DNA of 34,513 bases, taken from JAWOJF01 sp046481785. Its GTDB lineage: Bacteria; Bacteroidota; Ignavibacteria; Ignavibacteriales; Ignavibacteriaceae. Each line of letters begins with the position of its first letter. The stretch's first letter is position 1. The translations under genes and the position numbers were made by a program. The notes beneath the pieces are model-generated. The model saw nothing but the letters and a program-made list of their open reading frames with translations, had not been told where the DNA came from and searched no databases. Below, piece by piece: positions 22,942-30,255 of the stretch. The DNA lies in contig JAWOJF010000264.1 in NCBI GenBank assembly GCA_046481785.1, forward strand, positions 1 to 34,513. Direction: 5' to 3'.

Positions 22942-24069
22942 ATGAAAACTAAAAAGAAAATAATAAGGAATACAGAGAAGCCGATACAGAAATACAGGTT
23001 TATTATACAGAGTGCATTTGTGCTGTTATGCCTCTGGATTGGAATAGAGTTTTTCATGTTTGTTCAGTACCTGGAAACCGGGGGGCAAGCCGAATTTTAT
23101 ACGCGTCCGGCAGGTGTTGATGGTTTTCTTCCGATCAGTTCTTTAATGAGTTTTTATTTATTTATAACAACTGGCGTTGTACATAATGCTCACCCGGCCG
23201 GTATGATGATCTTTCTGGCAATACTTTTAGTCTCTCTTGTATTTGGAAAATCATTTTGCAGTTGGTTGTGCCCGGTAGGATTTATATCAGAACTAATCGG
23301 CGACTTTGGCGAAAAAATATTTAGAAGAAAATTAATACTTCCAAAGTGGCTAGATTATCCTCTCCGTAGTTTAAAGTATTTGATGCTCGGATTTCTTTTT
23401 TATTCAGTTTTCTTTTTAATGACTGAACTTGCTCTTAAAGCTTTTCTTGACAGTCCCTACAATTTAGTTGCTGATGTAAAGATGTATTATTTCTTTGCAG
23501 ATATTTCGAGAACATCTCTAATAGTAATATCGGTACTTTTTATTCTCTCAATTTTTGTAAGAAACTTCTGGTGCAGGTTTTTATGTCCTTACGGTGCACT
23601 GCTCGGCATAGCCTCACTATTAAGCCCTCATAAAATTAAGAGAAATCCTGTAAGCTGTATTGACTGCGGATTATGTGCAAAGGCATGCCCTTCGGCAATA
23701 AAAGTTGATAAAGTAAAAGTTGTTGTATCGGATGAATGCAGCACATGTATGAGCTGTGTTGATGCTTGTCCGGTTGAAGATACCCTCCATCTGCAGCCTG
23801 TATTTAGTAAAAAGAAAAAAGTTAACAAAAAAAATATTGCAGTAGCAATTGTTGCAATATTTATAGCGGTTACCGGGTTCGGAATGATAACAGGGAACTG
23901 GCAAAATAAAGTATCAAAAGAAGAATATTTAATTCATTACAGGATTATGAATACATATGGTCATCCAACAGGAACTGAAGCAGTTAAGAAATTTAATGAA
24001 CAAACAGAGATGAAACATTCTAAACCGGAATCATCCTTAAATACAAAAAAAGAAACAAATAAGTTTTAA
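22942..24069 (+). CDS. membrane-bound polyferredoxin (NapH/NosR-C-terminal-like)
   Basis: A 375-aa inner-membrane iron-sulfur protein expected to carry electrons from the quinol pool toward periplasmic reductases. There are about five transmembrane stretches, with paired CxxxCP motifs CSWLCPVG and CRFLCPYG of the NosR/NapH family. These are followed by two [4Fe-4S] ferredoxin motifs, CIDCGLCAKACP and CSTCMSCVDACP. A last membrane helix (AVAIVAIFIAVTGFGMITG) and a ~50-residue hydrophilic tail end the protein. There is no FMN domain, so it is not full-length NosR. Its place just before nirK suggests it serves that enzyme or assists its maturation. Confidence 0.82.
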   Translation: MKTKKKIIRNTEKPIQKYRFIIQSAFVLLCLWIGIEFFMFVQYLETGGQAEFYTRPAGVDGFLPISSLMSFYLFITTGVVHNAHPAGMMIFLAILLVSLVFGKSFCSWLCPVGFISELIGDFGEKIFRRKLILPKWLDYPLRSLKYLMLGFLFYSVFFLMTELALKAFLDSPYNLVADVKMYYFFADISRTSLIVISVLFILSIFVRNFWCRFLCPYGALLGIASLLSPHKIKRNPVSCIDCGLCAKACPSAIKVDKVKVVVSDECSTCMSCVDACPVEDTLHLQPVFSKKKKVNKKNIAVAIVAIFIAVTGFGMITGNWQNKVSKEEYLIHYRIMNTYGHPTGTEAVKKFNEQTEMKHSKPESSLNTKKETNKF

Positions 24070-24094
24070 TCATATAATTCATTAGGGAGTACAA

Positions 24095-25564
24095 ATGAAG
24101 AAGTTAAAAAACATAAAGATTATTGCAGCGGCTGCTGTAGTTGTCGTTTTAACTACCGTATCAATAATTTTTATGCAGGGATGCGATGAAACATATTCAA
24201 ATACCATTGAAGGTACTGAGTTTGCAAGGTTAACTCATGCACCTTTCGTTCCCCCTGCAGTTGCACGTGATTATCCAACAAAAGTTATTGTAAATCTTGA
24301 AACAACTGAAGAAATAAAAAGGCTTGCCGACGGAGTTGAATATACTTTCTGGACATTCGGCGGAGAAGTTCCGGGTAAATTTATAAGGGTTAGGGAAGGG
24401 GATTTGGTTGAGTTTAATTTAAGCAATAGTCCCGACAGCAAGATGCCTCACAATATTGATCTTCATGCTGTTACAGGGCCAGGCGGCGGAGCCGAAGCTT
24501 CATTTACTGCACCGGGACATACTTCTACTTTTTCATTCCTTGCTATAAATCCGGGATTGTATGTTTATCATTGTGCAACTGCCCCGGTTGGTTTACATAT
24601 TGCTAACGGCATGTATGGTTTAATACTTGTAGAACCAAAAGAAGGTTTGCCGCCGGTTGATAAAGAGTTTTACATTATGCAGAGTGAATTTTATACTGCT
24701 GGAAAACATGGCGAATCAGGGCTGCAGGAGTTTTCCCAGGATAAAGCAGTAGATGAAGAACCTGAATATGTTGTGTTCAATGGTTCAGTTGGGGCTTTAA
24801 CAGGTGACAAAAAATTGCAGGCTAAAAAAGGCGAAACTATACGTCTTTATCTCGGTAATGGCGGACCAAATCTTGTTTCATCTTTCCACGTAATCGGGGA
24901 GATCTTTGACAGAGTATATGGTGAAGGGGGAGTAATAGTAAATCAGAAGAATGTACAAACCACTTTAATTCCTGCAGGTGGTTCTTCAATAGTGGAATTT
25001 ACTGTTGATGTACCGGGTACATTTATTCTTGTTGATCATTCGATCTTCCGTGCATTTCATAAAGGTGCTATAGGCATGCTTAATGTTGTGGGCGAAGATG
25101 ACTCGCTTATTTATTCTCATAAAATTAAAGATGAAATTTATCTTGGTGTTGATAATAAAGATATGAAATCAAAACTAACCACTGCTGCATCTCCGGATGA
25201 GAACAGTTCTCCAGGTGCTTCCGGTGATCTTAAAGCGATGGGCAAAGGTGTATATACAACAACCTGCCAGCCATGCCACCAGGCTAACGGTGAAGGTATT
25301 GCCGGAGTATTTCCACCTCTTGCAAAATCTGATTTCTTAAATAATAAAGAAAAATCTATTAGAGCTGTTATAAACGGATTATCAGGTCCGCTTACCGTAA
25401 ATGGTAAAACTTATAATGGTGTAATGCCCCCCCAGAATATAAATGATGAGCAGGTGGCGGCAGTATTAACCTATGTATACAGCCAGTGGGGCAACTCGGG
25501 TAAAACTGTAACAAAGGATGAAGTTGCTAAACAAAGAGAAAAGAAAACAGTAGCAGCAAAATAA
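24095..25564 (+). CDS. nirK: copper nitrite reductase fused to a c-type cytochrome
   Basis: NO-forming nitrite reductase, anchored as a lipoprotein (lipobox FMQGC, C30). The two cupredoxin domains keep every copper ligand: type 1 H119, C160, H168 and M173; type 2 H124, H159 and H315. The catalytic pair is D122 (MPHNIDLHAV) and H265 (SSFHVIGEIF). After a Ser/Gly-rich linker (~365-378) a class I cytochrome c domain follows, with heme site CQPCH (391-395) and axial M444 in NGVMPPQ. A fused electron donor would remove the need for a separate cytochrome or azurin. It lies 25 bases after the polyferredoxin gene and heads a run of accessory genes. Confidence 0.96.
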   Translation: MKKLKNIKIIAAAAVVVVLTTVSIIFMQGCDETYSNTIEGTEFARLTHAPFVPPAVARDYPTKVIVNLETTEEIKRLADGVEYTFWTFGGEVPGKFIRVREGDLVEFNLSNSPDSKMPHNIDLHAVTGPGGGAEASFTAPGHTSTFSFLAINPGLYVYHCATAPVGLHIANGMYGLILVEPKEGLPPVDKEFYIMQSEFYTAGKHGESGLQEFSQDKAVDEEPEYVVFNGSVGALTGDKKLQAKKGETIRLYLGNGGPNLVSSFHVIGEIFDRVYGEGGVIVNQKNVQTTLIPAGGSSIVEFTVDVPGTFILVDHSIFRAFHKGAIGMLNVVGEDDSLIYSHKIKDEIYLGVDNKDMKSKLTTAASPDENSSPGASGDLKAMGKGVYTTTCQPCHQANGEGIAGVFPPLAKSDFLNNKEKSIRAVINGLSGPLTVNGKTYNGVMPPQNINDEQVAAVLTYVYSQWGNSGKTVTKDEVAKQREKKTVAAK

Positions 25565-25572
25565 TTATTATA

Positions 25573-25606
25573 AAAGATTAGATCTCTTTAAAGAGATGTA
25601 ATCTTT
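25573..25606 (+). terminator. hairpin after nirK
   Basis: AAAGATTAGATCTCTTT and AAAGAGATGTAATCTTT pair over 17 bases with one mismatch. It begins 8 bases after the stop codon. It may reduce read-through to nirV or protect the nirK 3' end. Its core resembles the hairpins at 13588 and 33140. Confidence 0.6.
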
Positions 25607-25627
25607 AGGAATGGTTTAGGAATAAAT

Positions 25628-26428
25628 ATGTTAACAAAAATTTTAATAACAGCATTAATTATAACAACAGGCATAAACATTAATGCCTCTGCTCCAAATA
25701 AAAAAGCAGCCCCGGCAGGAATGGTTTATGTTTCAGGCGGCATCTATACCCCGCTGTACAAAAAATCTGAAGAAACCGGAAAACAAAAAGTCGATCCGTT
25801 TTTTATGGACGCTTACCCGGTTACCAACGCTGAATACCTTGCTTTTGTTAAAGCCAATAGCAAGTGGCAGCGTTCCAGTGTAAAGAAGATTTTTGCCGAT
25901 AAATCTTATCTAAAACATTGGTCTGATGATTTGGAATTAGGCAAGGATATAAATCCCGAAAGTCCTGTTACAAATATATCATGGTTTTCTGCCAAGGCAT
26001 ATGCAGAGTGGGCAGGTAAAAGACTTCCTACCGTTGCTGAATGGGAATATGCAGCTTCAGCAAGCAAAACAAAACCAGATGCTGCAGATGATGAGGCTAA
26101 TATTACAAGGATACTTCAGTGGTACTCTAAAAAATCATCCCCCGAACTTCCGGCTGTCGGCAGTACCGAAAAAAACTACTGGGGTGTTTATGATATGTTC
26201 GGGTTAATATGGGAATGGACATACGACTTTAATACAGCCCTTGTTACAGGGGAATCGCGCGGCGATTCAAGTCTTGAAAAAAATCTGTTCTGCGGAAGCG
26301 GTTCTGCCAATGCAAGGGATGCAAAAAATTATCCGGCATTTATGAGATATGGTTTCCGTTCAAGTTTAAAAGCAAACTATACTGTACACAACCTGGGGTT
26401 CAGGTGTGTTAAAGATATAAAGGAGTAA
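25628..26428 (+). CDS. nirV: NirV-like SUMF1/FGE-sulfatase-family protein
   Basis: A 266-aa exported protein of the formylglycine-generating-enzyme fold. The signal peptide is MLTKILITALIITTGININA. Family motifs are GMVYVSGGIYTP, DAYPVTNAEYLAFV, PVTNISWFSAKAYAEWAGKRLPT (read in two parts), AEWEYAA, WEWTYDF and the terminal HNLGFRCVKD. The segment corresponding to the active-site Cys pair of true FGE enzymes reads CGSGSANARDAKNYPAF, with no Cys pair, so formylglycine formation is unlikely. NirV proteins sit beside nirK in many denitrifiers with an unresolved role. Here it lies directly after nirK and 4 bases before the DUF6448 gene. Confidence 0.82.
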   Translation: MLTKILITALIITTGININASAPNKKAAPAGMVYVSGGIYTPLYKKSEETGKQKVDPFFMDAYPVTNAEYLAFVKANSKWQRSSVKKIFADKSYLKHWSDDLELGKDINPESPVTNISWFSAKAYAEWAGKRLPTVAEWEYAASASKTKPDAADDEANITRILQWYSKKSSPELPAVGSTEKNYWGVYDMFGLIWEWTYDFNTALVTGESRGDSSLEKNLFCGSGSANARDAKNYPAFMRYGFRSSLKANYTVHNLGFRCVKDIKE

Positions 26429-26432
26429 AAAA

Positions 26433-27026
26433 ATGAAAAAGACTTTTTTAGTAATTCTGGTTCTTATCTTCTTAACAATTTTCAGCAGACCTGTTTCAGC
26501 ACACTGCGATGGCTGGGACGGACCTGTTGTAAAAGCTGCAATTAAATCGTTAGAAACTGAAAATATTAATCATGTTCTTATCTGGATTCAGAAAAAAAAT
26601 GAAGCAGAAATTACAAAAGCATTTAATGAGGCCCTTTCCGTAAGGAAACTGGCTCCTAAAGCAAAAGAGCTTGCCGATAAGTATTTCTTTGAGACTGTTG
26701 TCCGTATACACCGTGAAGGAGAAGGAGCTCCTTACGATGGTTTGAAACCTGCCGGAAGGGATCTGGGCCCGGCAATTACTTCGGCTGACAAAGTTCTTGA
26801 AGGAGCTTCATATAAGAATTTAATGACAGTATTAAATGAAGCTGTTGAAGAGGGAGTACATTCAGCGCTGCATGAACTTCTTGAGAAAAAAGATTTTGAT
26901 GTTAATGATGTTCAGGCAGGCAGGGACTTTGTTGCTGCATATGTAACCTTCATTCATAAGGTAGAAAATATTTATGAGTCAGCCGGGCATAAAGATGTAC
27001 ATAGTGCAGAAACCCACAAACACTAA
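26433..27026 (+). CDS. DUF6448 exported protein
   Basis: A 197-aa exported protein with signal peptide MKKTFLVILVLIFLTIFSRP...SA. The mature protein begins at once with HCDGWDGPVV, a conserved His-Cys-Asp near the N-terminus. Further motifs are VLIWIQKKNEAEI, ADKYFFETVVRIHREGEGAPY, GLKPAGRDLGPA and VHSALHELLEKK, plus a His-rich end (ETHKH). These fit the DUF6448 family, whose function is unknown. The HxC start and several conserved His residues would suit a metal or heme role, which is inference. It overlaps no gene but is tightly packed between nirV and the SCO gene. Confidence 0.75.
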   Translation: MKKTFLVILVLIFLTIFSRPVSAHCDGWDGPVVKAAIKSLETENINHVLIWIQKKNEAEITKAFNEALSVRKLAPKAKELADKYFFETVVRIHREGEGAPYDGLKPAGRDLGPAITSADKVLEGASYKNLMTVLNEAVEEGVHSALHELLEKKDFDVNDVQAGRDFVAAYVTFIHKVENIYESAGHKDVHSAETHKH

Positions 27027-27058
27027 AAACATTTATTTATAAAAATTGAGAAGATAAA

Positions 27059-27745
27059 ATGAAATCAAAAATAAAAACACTTATATCAGGTTTACTTGTA
27101 GGAGCAATCACTTTTTTACTGGTTCAGTTTTATGGCTGTTCTGCAAATACCGGTGATCAGGAAAACACAGATAAAACTGCTGTTAATATAAATGAAGAAA
27201 AAGGTGAAAAACCTTCCTGCTGCTCTTCGGAATTGGGGGAGGAAGAATATTCTGAAAATTCGATCTACCAGCTCGAATCAGAGTGGACTAACCAGTCAGG
27301 CAAAGAAATTAACATTTCTGAATTAAAAGGTAAGCCTGTAGTATTCACAATGTTTTTTGCAAGCTGTACATATGCATGCCCAATACTGATAAATGATATG
27401 AAAAAGATCGAGGCAAATATTCCCAAAGAGGATATACAAAATACCAGGTTTGTACTTGTATCAATTGATCCTGAAAGAGACACCCCGGCAGCCTTAAAAG
27501 AATTTGCAAAAAAATACAGTCTTGATTTAAACAGATGGAGCCTTTTAACCGGCAGTAAAGATAACATACAGGAACTTGCAGCAGTTCTCGGATTTAAATA
27601 TAAAAAAGAAGAGAACGGGGAATATTCACACTCAAACCTGATTAATATATTAGATGAAGAAGGTGAAGTTGTATATCAGCATACCGGCCTTAATAAGGAT
27701 ATTGCGGTTGCCTCAGAAAAGTTAGATGAACAAAATAAATTTTAA
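27059..27745 (+). CDS. SCO1/SenC-family copper chaperone lipoprotein
   Basis: A 228-aa thioredoxin-fold protein that would deliver copper, here probably to NirK. A signal anchor ends in lipobox QFYGC (C27), followed by an acidic linker with an unusual CC pair (C54-C55). The SCO motif is FFASCTYACPI with C103 and C107 (CxxxC), and the third ligand is H191 in GEYSHSNLI. FVLVSIDPERDTP is the family strand. NirK needs two coppers, so the neighbour relation supports the role. A thiol-disulfide function is the alternative. Confidence 0.9.
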   Translation: MKSKIKTLISGLLVGAITFLLVQFYGCSANTGDQENTDKTAVNINEEKGEKPSCCSSELGEEEYSENSIYQLESEWTNQSGKEINISELKGKPVVFTMFFASCTYACPILINDMKKIEANIPKEDIQNTRFVLVSIDPERDTPAALKEFAKKYSLDLNRWSLLTGSKDNIQELAAVLGFKYKKEENGEYSHSNLINILDEEGEVVYQHTGLNKDIAVASEKLDEQNKF

Positions 27746-27762
27746 TAATAAGGAGATAGATA

Positions 27763-28515
27763 ATGATTAATACCGGAAATAATGTAAAAGAGACCCTGTC
27801 TGATTTAACTTTGTCGCAGATTGTTACTGATAACTTCAAAACAGCCGCCGTTTTTGAAAAATACAGTTTGGATTTTTGCTGCAGGGGGAATAAAACTATC
27901 AGTGATGCCTGTATTGAAAAGGGAGTAAGTTCAGAACAGGTTTTTGAAGACCTGAATGAACTCTTAGTTACCAGAGCAGAGACAAACGGCAGGTACAATG
28001 AGTGGGCGCCTGACTTTTTAGCCGACTATATTGTAAATAACCATCATAGTTATGTAAGAGGTATAATTCCTATTCTTACAATACATACTCAGAAAATTGC
28101 CTCGGTACACGGAAAAAATCACCCTGAAACAATTGAAGTTGCCAGAATATTTGGAATTGTTTATAAAGATTTAAAACAGCATATGATGAAAGAAGAAGAA
28201 ATTCTCTTTCCATATATCAGGCAGCTTGTCAAAAGCTCTAACAGCCAGTCAAAAACTGAGCGGCCATATTTTGGTTCTGTTCAGAATCCGATAAAAATGA
28301 TGGAAGCCGAGCATGAATCAGCAGGTGATGAATTATTTGAGATAAGAAGATTAACCAATAATTATACTCCCCCTGCGGATGCCTGTAATACATATAAAAT
28401 ATGTTACCAGGAGTTGAAAGAGTTTGAGGAAGATCTTCATAAACATGTTCATTTAGAAAACAATATCCTGTTTCCCAAAGCAATTCAGTTAGAGAATGAT
28501 GTCCTTTCACGATGA
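27763..28515 (+). CDS. scdA: iron-sulfur cluster repair di-iron protein (RIC/ScdA/YtfE)
   Basis: A 250-aa cytosolic di-iron protein that repairs Fe-S clusters damaged by nitric oxide. The N-terminal ScdA_N segment has TLSQIVTDNFKTAAVFEKY and the DFCCRGNK cysteine pair (C39-C40). The hemerythrin-like domain follows: NNHHSYVRGIIPIL, VHGKNHPE, HMMKEEEILFPYI, EAEHESAGDEL and HKHVHLENNILFPKA, supplying His and Glu ligands in family order. AAGGAGATAG lies just before the ATG. Its place between the NirK group and a hemerythrin gene fits protection against the NO that NirK releases. Confidence 0.93.
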   Translation: MINTGNNVKETLSDLTLSQIVTDNFKTAAVFEKYSLDFCCRGNKTISDACIEKGVSSEQVFEDLNELLVTRAETNGRYNEWAPDFLADYIVNNHHSYVRGIIPILTIHTQKIASVHGKNHPETIEVARIFGIVYKDLKQHMMKEEEILFPYIRQLVKSSNSQSKTERPYFGSVQNPIKMMEAEHESAGDELFEIRRLTNNYTPPADACNTYKICYQELKEFEEDLHKHVHLENNILFPKAIQLENDVLSR

Positions 28516-28662
28516 GTTCTTAATAACAAAAGTTGATGACTAGTTTAAACTCAAATAAAATTAGGCCTGGTTCTAAAATTTAAGAAAGTGCTCAGCCCTA
28601 TTGAACTCATAGAAAGTTTCCTTTAAATTGAAACTGACTTATATGATTAAAAAGGATTTTAT

Positions 28663-29145
28663 GTGAGAAGGATTAGTGACTATTCATTCATTTTAACTTT
28701 TATCTGGCTGGGATTTATATTAGCCATAAGTTTTTTGGAGGCTCCTGTAAAATTTACTACACCTTCACTTACTTTAGCTGTTGGTCTTGATGTGGGACGG
28801 AATGTTTTTTCAGCTTTAAACAAGGTGGAATTAAGTTTTGCAATTGTAACAATTATTTTATCTCTTTTCAGCAGGCTGCAGATAAAAATATTAGTGTTTT
28901 TATCTCTTATTGCTGTCATCCTGATAGCCCAGACATTCTGGCTGTTGCCTGAATTGAGCTTAAGGGTGGATTATTATTTAAATGGGCAGACTCCGCCCCC
29001 CTCAAACTCACATATTTTTTATATAATTGCCGAAGCAATTAAAGTTATTTTGCTTTTTTTACTGGGATGGTTTCAGATAAAAAATATTACAACTAATTAT
29101 TTTCTGAATATTTCAAGAGATAAAACATTTACTCCGGGATTATGA
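28663..29145 (+). CDS. small membrane protein coupled to a hemerythrin gene, function unknown
   Basis: A 160-aa protein with four predicted transmembrane segments: FILTFIWLGFILAISFL, the region around SFAIVTIILSLF, ILVFLSLIAVILIAQTFWLL and VILLFLLGWF. Between the first two are conserved-looking polar motifs, EAPVKFTTPSL and GLDVGRNVFSALNKVE. The start is a GTG at 28663 with AAAGGA upstream; the ATG at 28661 is out of frame and hits TGA at once. It overlaps the hemerythrin gene by ATGA, so the two are translated together. No family is recognised with confidence. A heme-binding or NO-related membrane role is a guess from context. Confidence 0.7.
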   Translation: MRRISDYSFILTFIWLGFILAISFLEAPVKFTTPSLTLAVGLDVGRNVFSALNKVELSFAIVTIILSLFSRLQIKILVFLSLIAVILIAQTFWLLPELSLRVDYYLNGQTPPPSNSHIFYIIAEAIKVILLFLLGWFQIKNITTNYFLNISRDKTFTPGL

Positions 29146-29603
29146 ACAGGCATAAAAGCTTATATAAACTATCTCACGATCACCACCATGGGCTTAAACT
29201 TGCGCAATTAATTAAAAAGGGAGCCCCATCTTTTAAAAATCTTCCTTCAACTGCAGAGGGTAAAGCAGCTTATACTCTGGAATTTTATAATGAACATTTA
29301 GTCCCTCATTTTCATCAGGAGGAAAATGTTTTATATCCCCTTGTAAAGAATAAAAATAAAAAATTAGACGATTTGTTTGCCGAAATATTTGAAGAACATA
29401 AAACTATAAGCAGACTTATAAATGATTTAAAGAACAAGGAATTTAAAGAAGATATATTATATTTATTGGGTGACATTCTAAATAAACATATTAAGAAAGA
29501 AGAGAAAGAACTTTTTATGCTTATACAGGAGACCCTCTCCGGGGAAGAACTTTCACATCTGGCAGATTTATTAGAAGGAGAGAATAAGAATACCAGGGCA
29601 TAG
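29142..29603 (+). CDS. hemerythrin HHE-domain protein
   Basis: A 153-aa four-helix di-iron protein, cytosolic, probably binding O2, NO or acting in iron redox chemistry. Ligand motifs are SHDHHHGLKLA, HLVPHFHQEENVLYP, FEEHKTI and HIKKEEKELF, the expected HHE pattern. The domain fills almost the whole protein. Translation is coupled (ATGA overlap at 29142-29145) to the membrane protein before it. With scdA upstream and nrfHA downstream, a nitrosative-stress role is the best inference. Confidence 0.88.
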   Translation: MNRHKSLYKLSHDHHHGLKLAQLIKKGAPSFKNLPSTAEGKAAYTLEFYNEHLVPHFHQEENVLYPLVKNKNKKLDDLFAEIFEEHKTISRLINDLKNKEFKEDILYLLGDILNKHIKKEEKELFMLIQETLSGEELSHLADLLEGENKNTRA

Positions 29604-29648
29604 TATATAATCACTAAATAACTTTACTACAACTACCAGCAGTGTTAT

Positions 29649-30242
29649 ATGAAATTTAAAGAAATCATCCATTCAATTGTACCGCCTCCGCAATGGCGTG
29701 TCCCGGTTATTATTTCTGCAGGAGTTCTGTTCGGCATCGGATTTGTAATCCTTCATATTGCTAATGCAACATCATATCTTTCGGATAATCCCAGGGCATG
29801 TATTAATTGCCACGTAATGACAACACAATATGCCTCATGGCAAAGAAGCAGCCATGCCAGGGTGGCCACGTGTAATGATTGCCACGTTCCGCAGGATAAT
29901 TTTATAAGAACATATGCATTTAAGGCAAGCGATGGATTAAGGCATGCCACTATGTTTACTTTCAGATTAGAACCGCAGGTTATCAAAATTAAGGAAGCAG
30001 GTGCAAATGTTGTTCAGGAGAACTGCGAAAGATGTCATGGTAACCAGGTACACAGAACTTATTTAAGCAGACCGATTAACCTTAATGAGCGCGAAGACGG
30101 AGTTGGTAAGTTTTGCTGGGATTGTCACCGCGAAACTCCTCACGGAAGAGTAAAAAGTTTATCTGCATACCCGCATGCAAGAATACCACAATTAGAACCG
30201 GTAATTCCTAAATGGCTTGAAAATTTTAATAACACAAAATAA
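29649..30242 (+). CDS. nrfH: NrfH-type tetraheme c-type cytochrome (quinol dehydrogenase)
   Basis: Membrane-anchored tetraheme cytochrome that oxidises quinol and donates electrons to NrfA. One N-terminal transmembrane helix (WRVPVIISAGVLFGIGFVIL) is followed by four heme sites: CINCH (51-55), CNDCH (75-79), CERCH (126-130) and CWDCH (156-160). The 197-aa length is somewhat longer than the usual ~160 and fits Bacteroidota-type NrfH. It lies 13 bases before nrfA, the standard nrfHA order. Confidence 0.95.
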   Translation: MKFKEIIHSIVPPPQWRVPVIISAGVLFGIGFVILHIANATSYLSDNPRACINCHVMTTQYASWQRSSHARVATCNDCHVPQDNFIRTYAFKASDGLRHATMFTFRLEPQVIKIKEAGANVVQENCERCHGNQVHRTYLSRPINLNEREDGVGKFCWDCHRETPHGRVKSLSAYPHARIPQLEPVIPKWLENFNNTK

Positions 30243-30255
30243 AACGGGAAATAAA

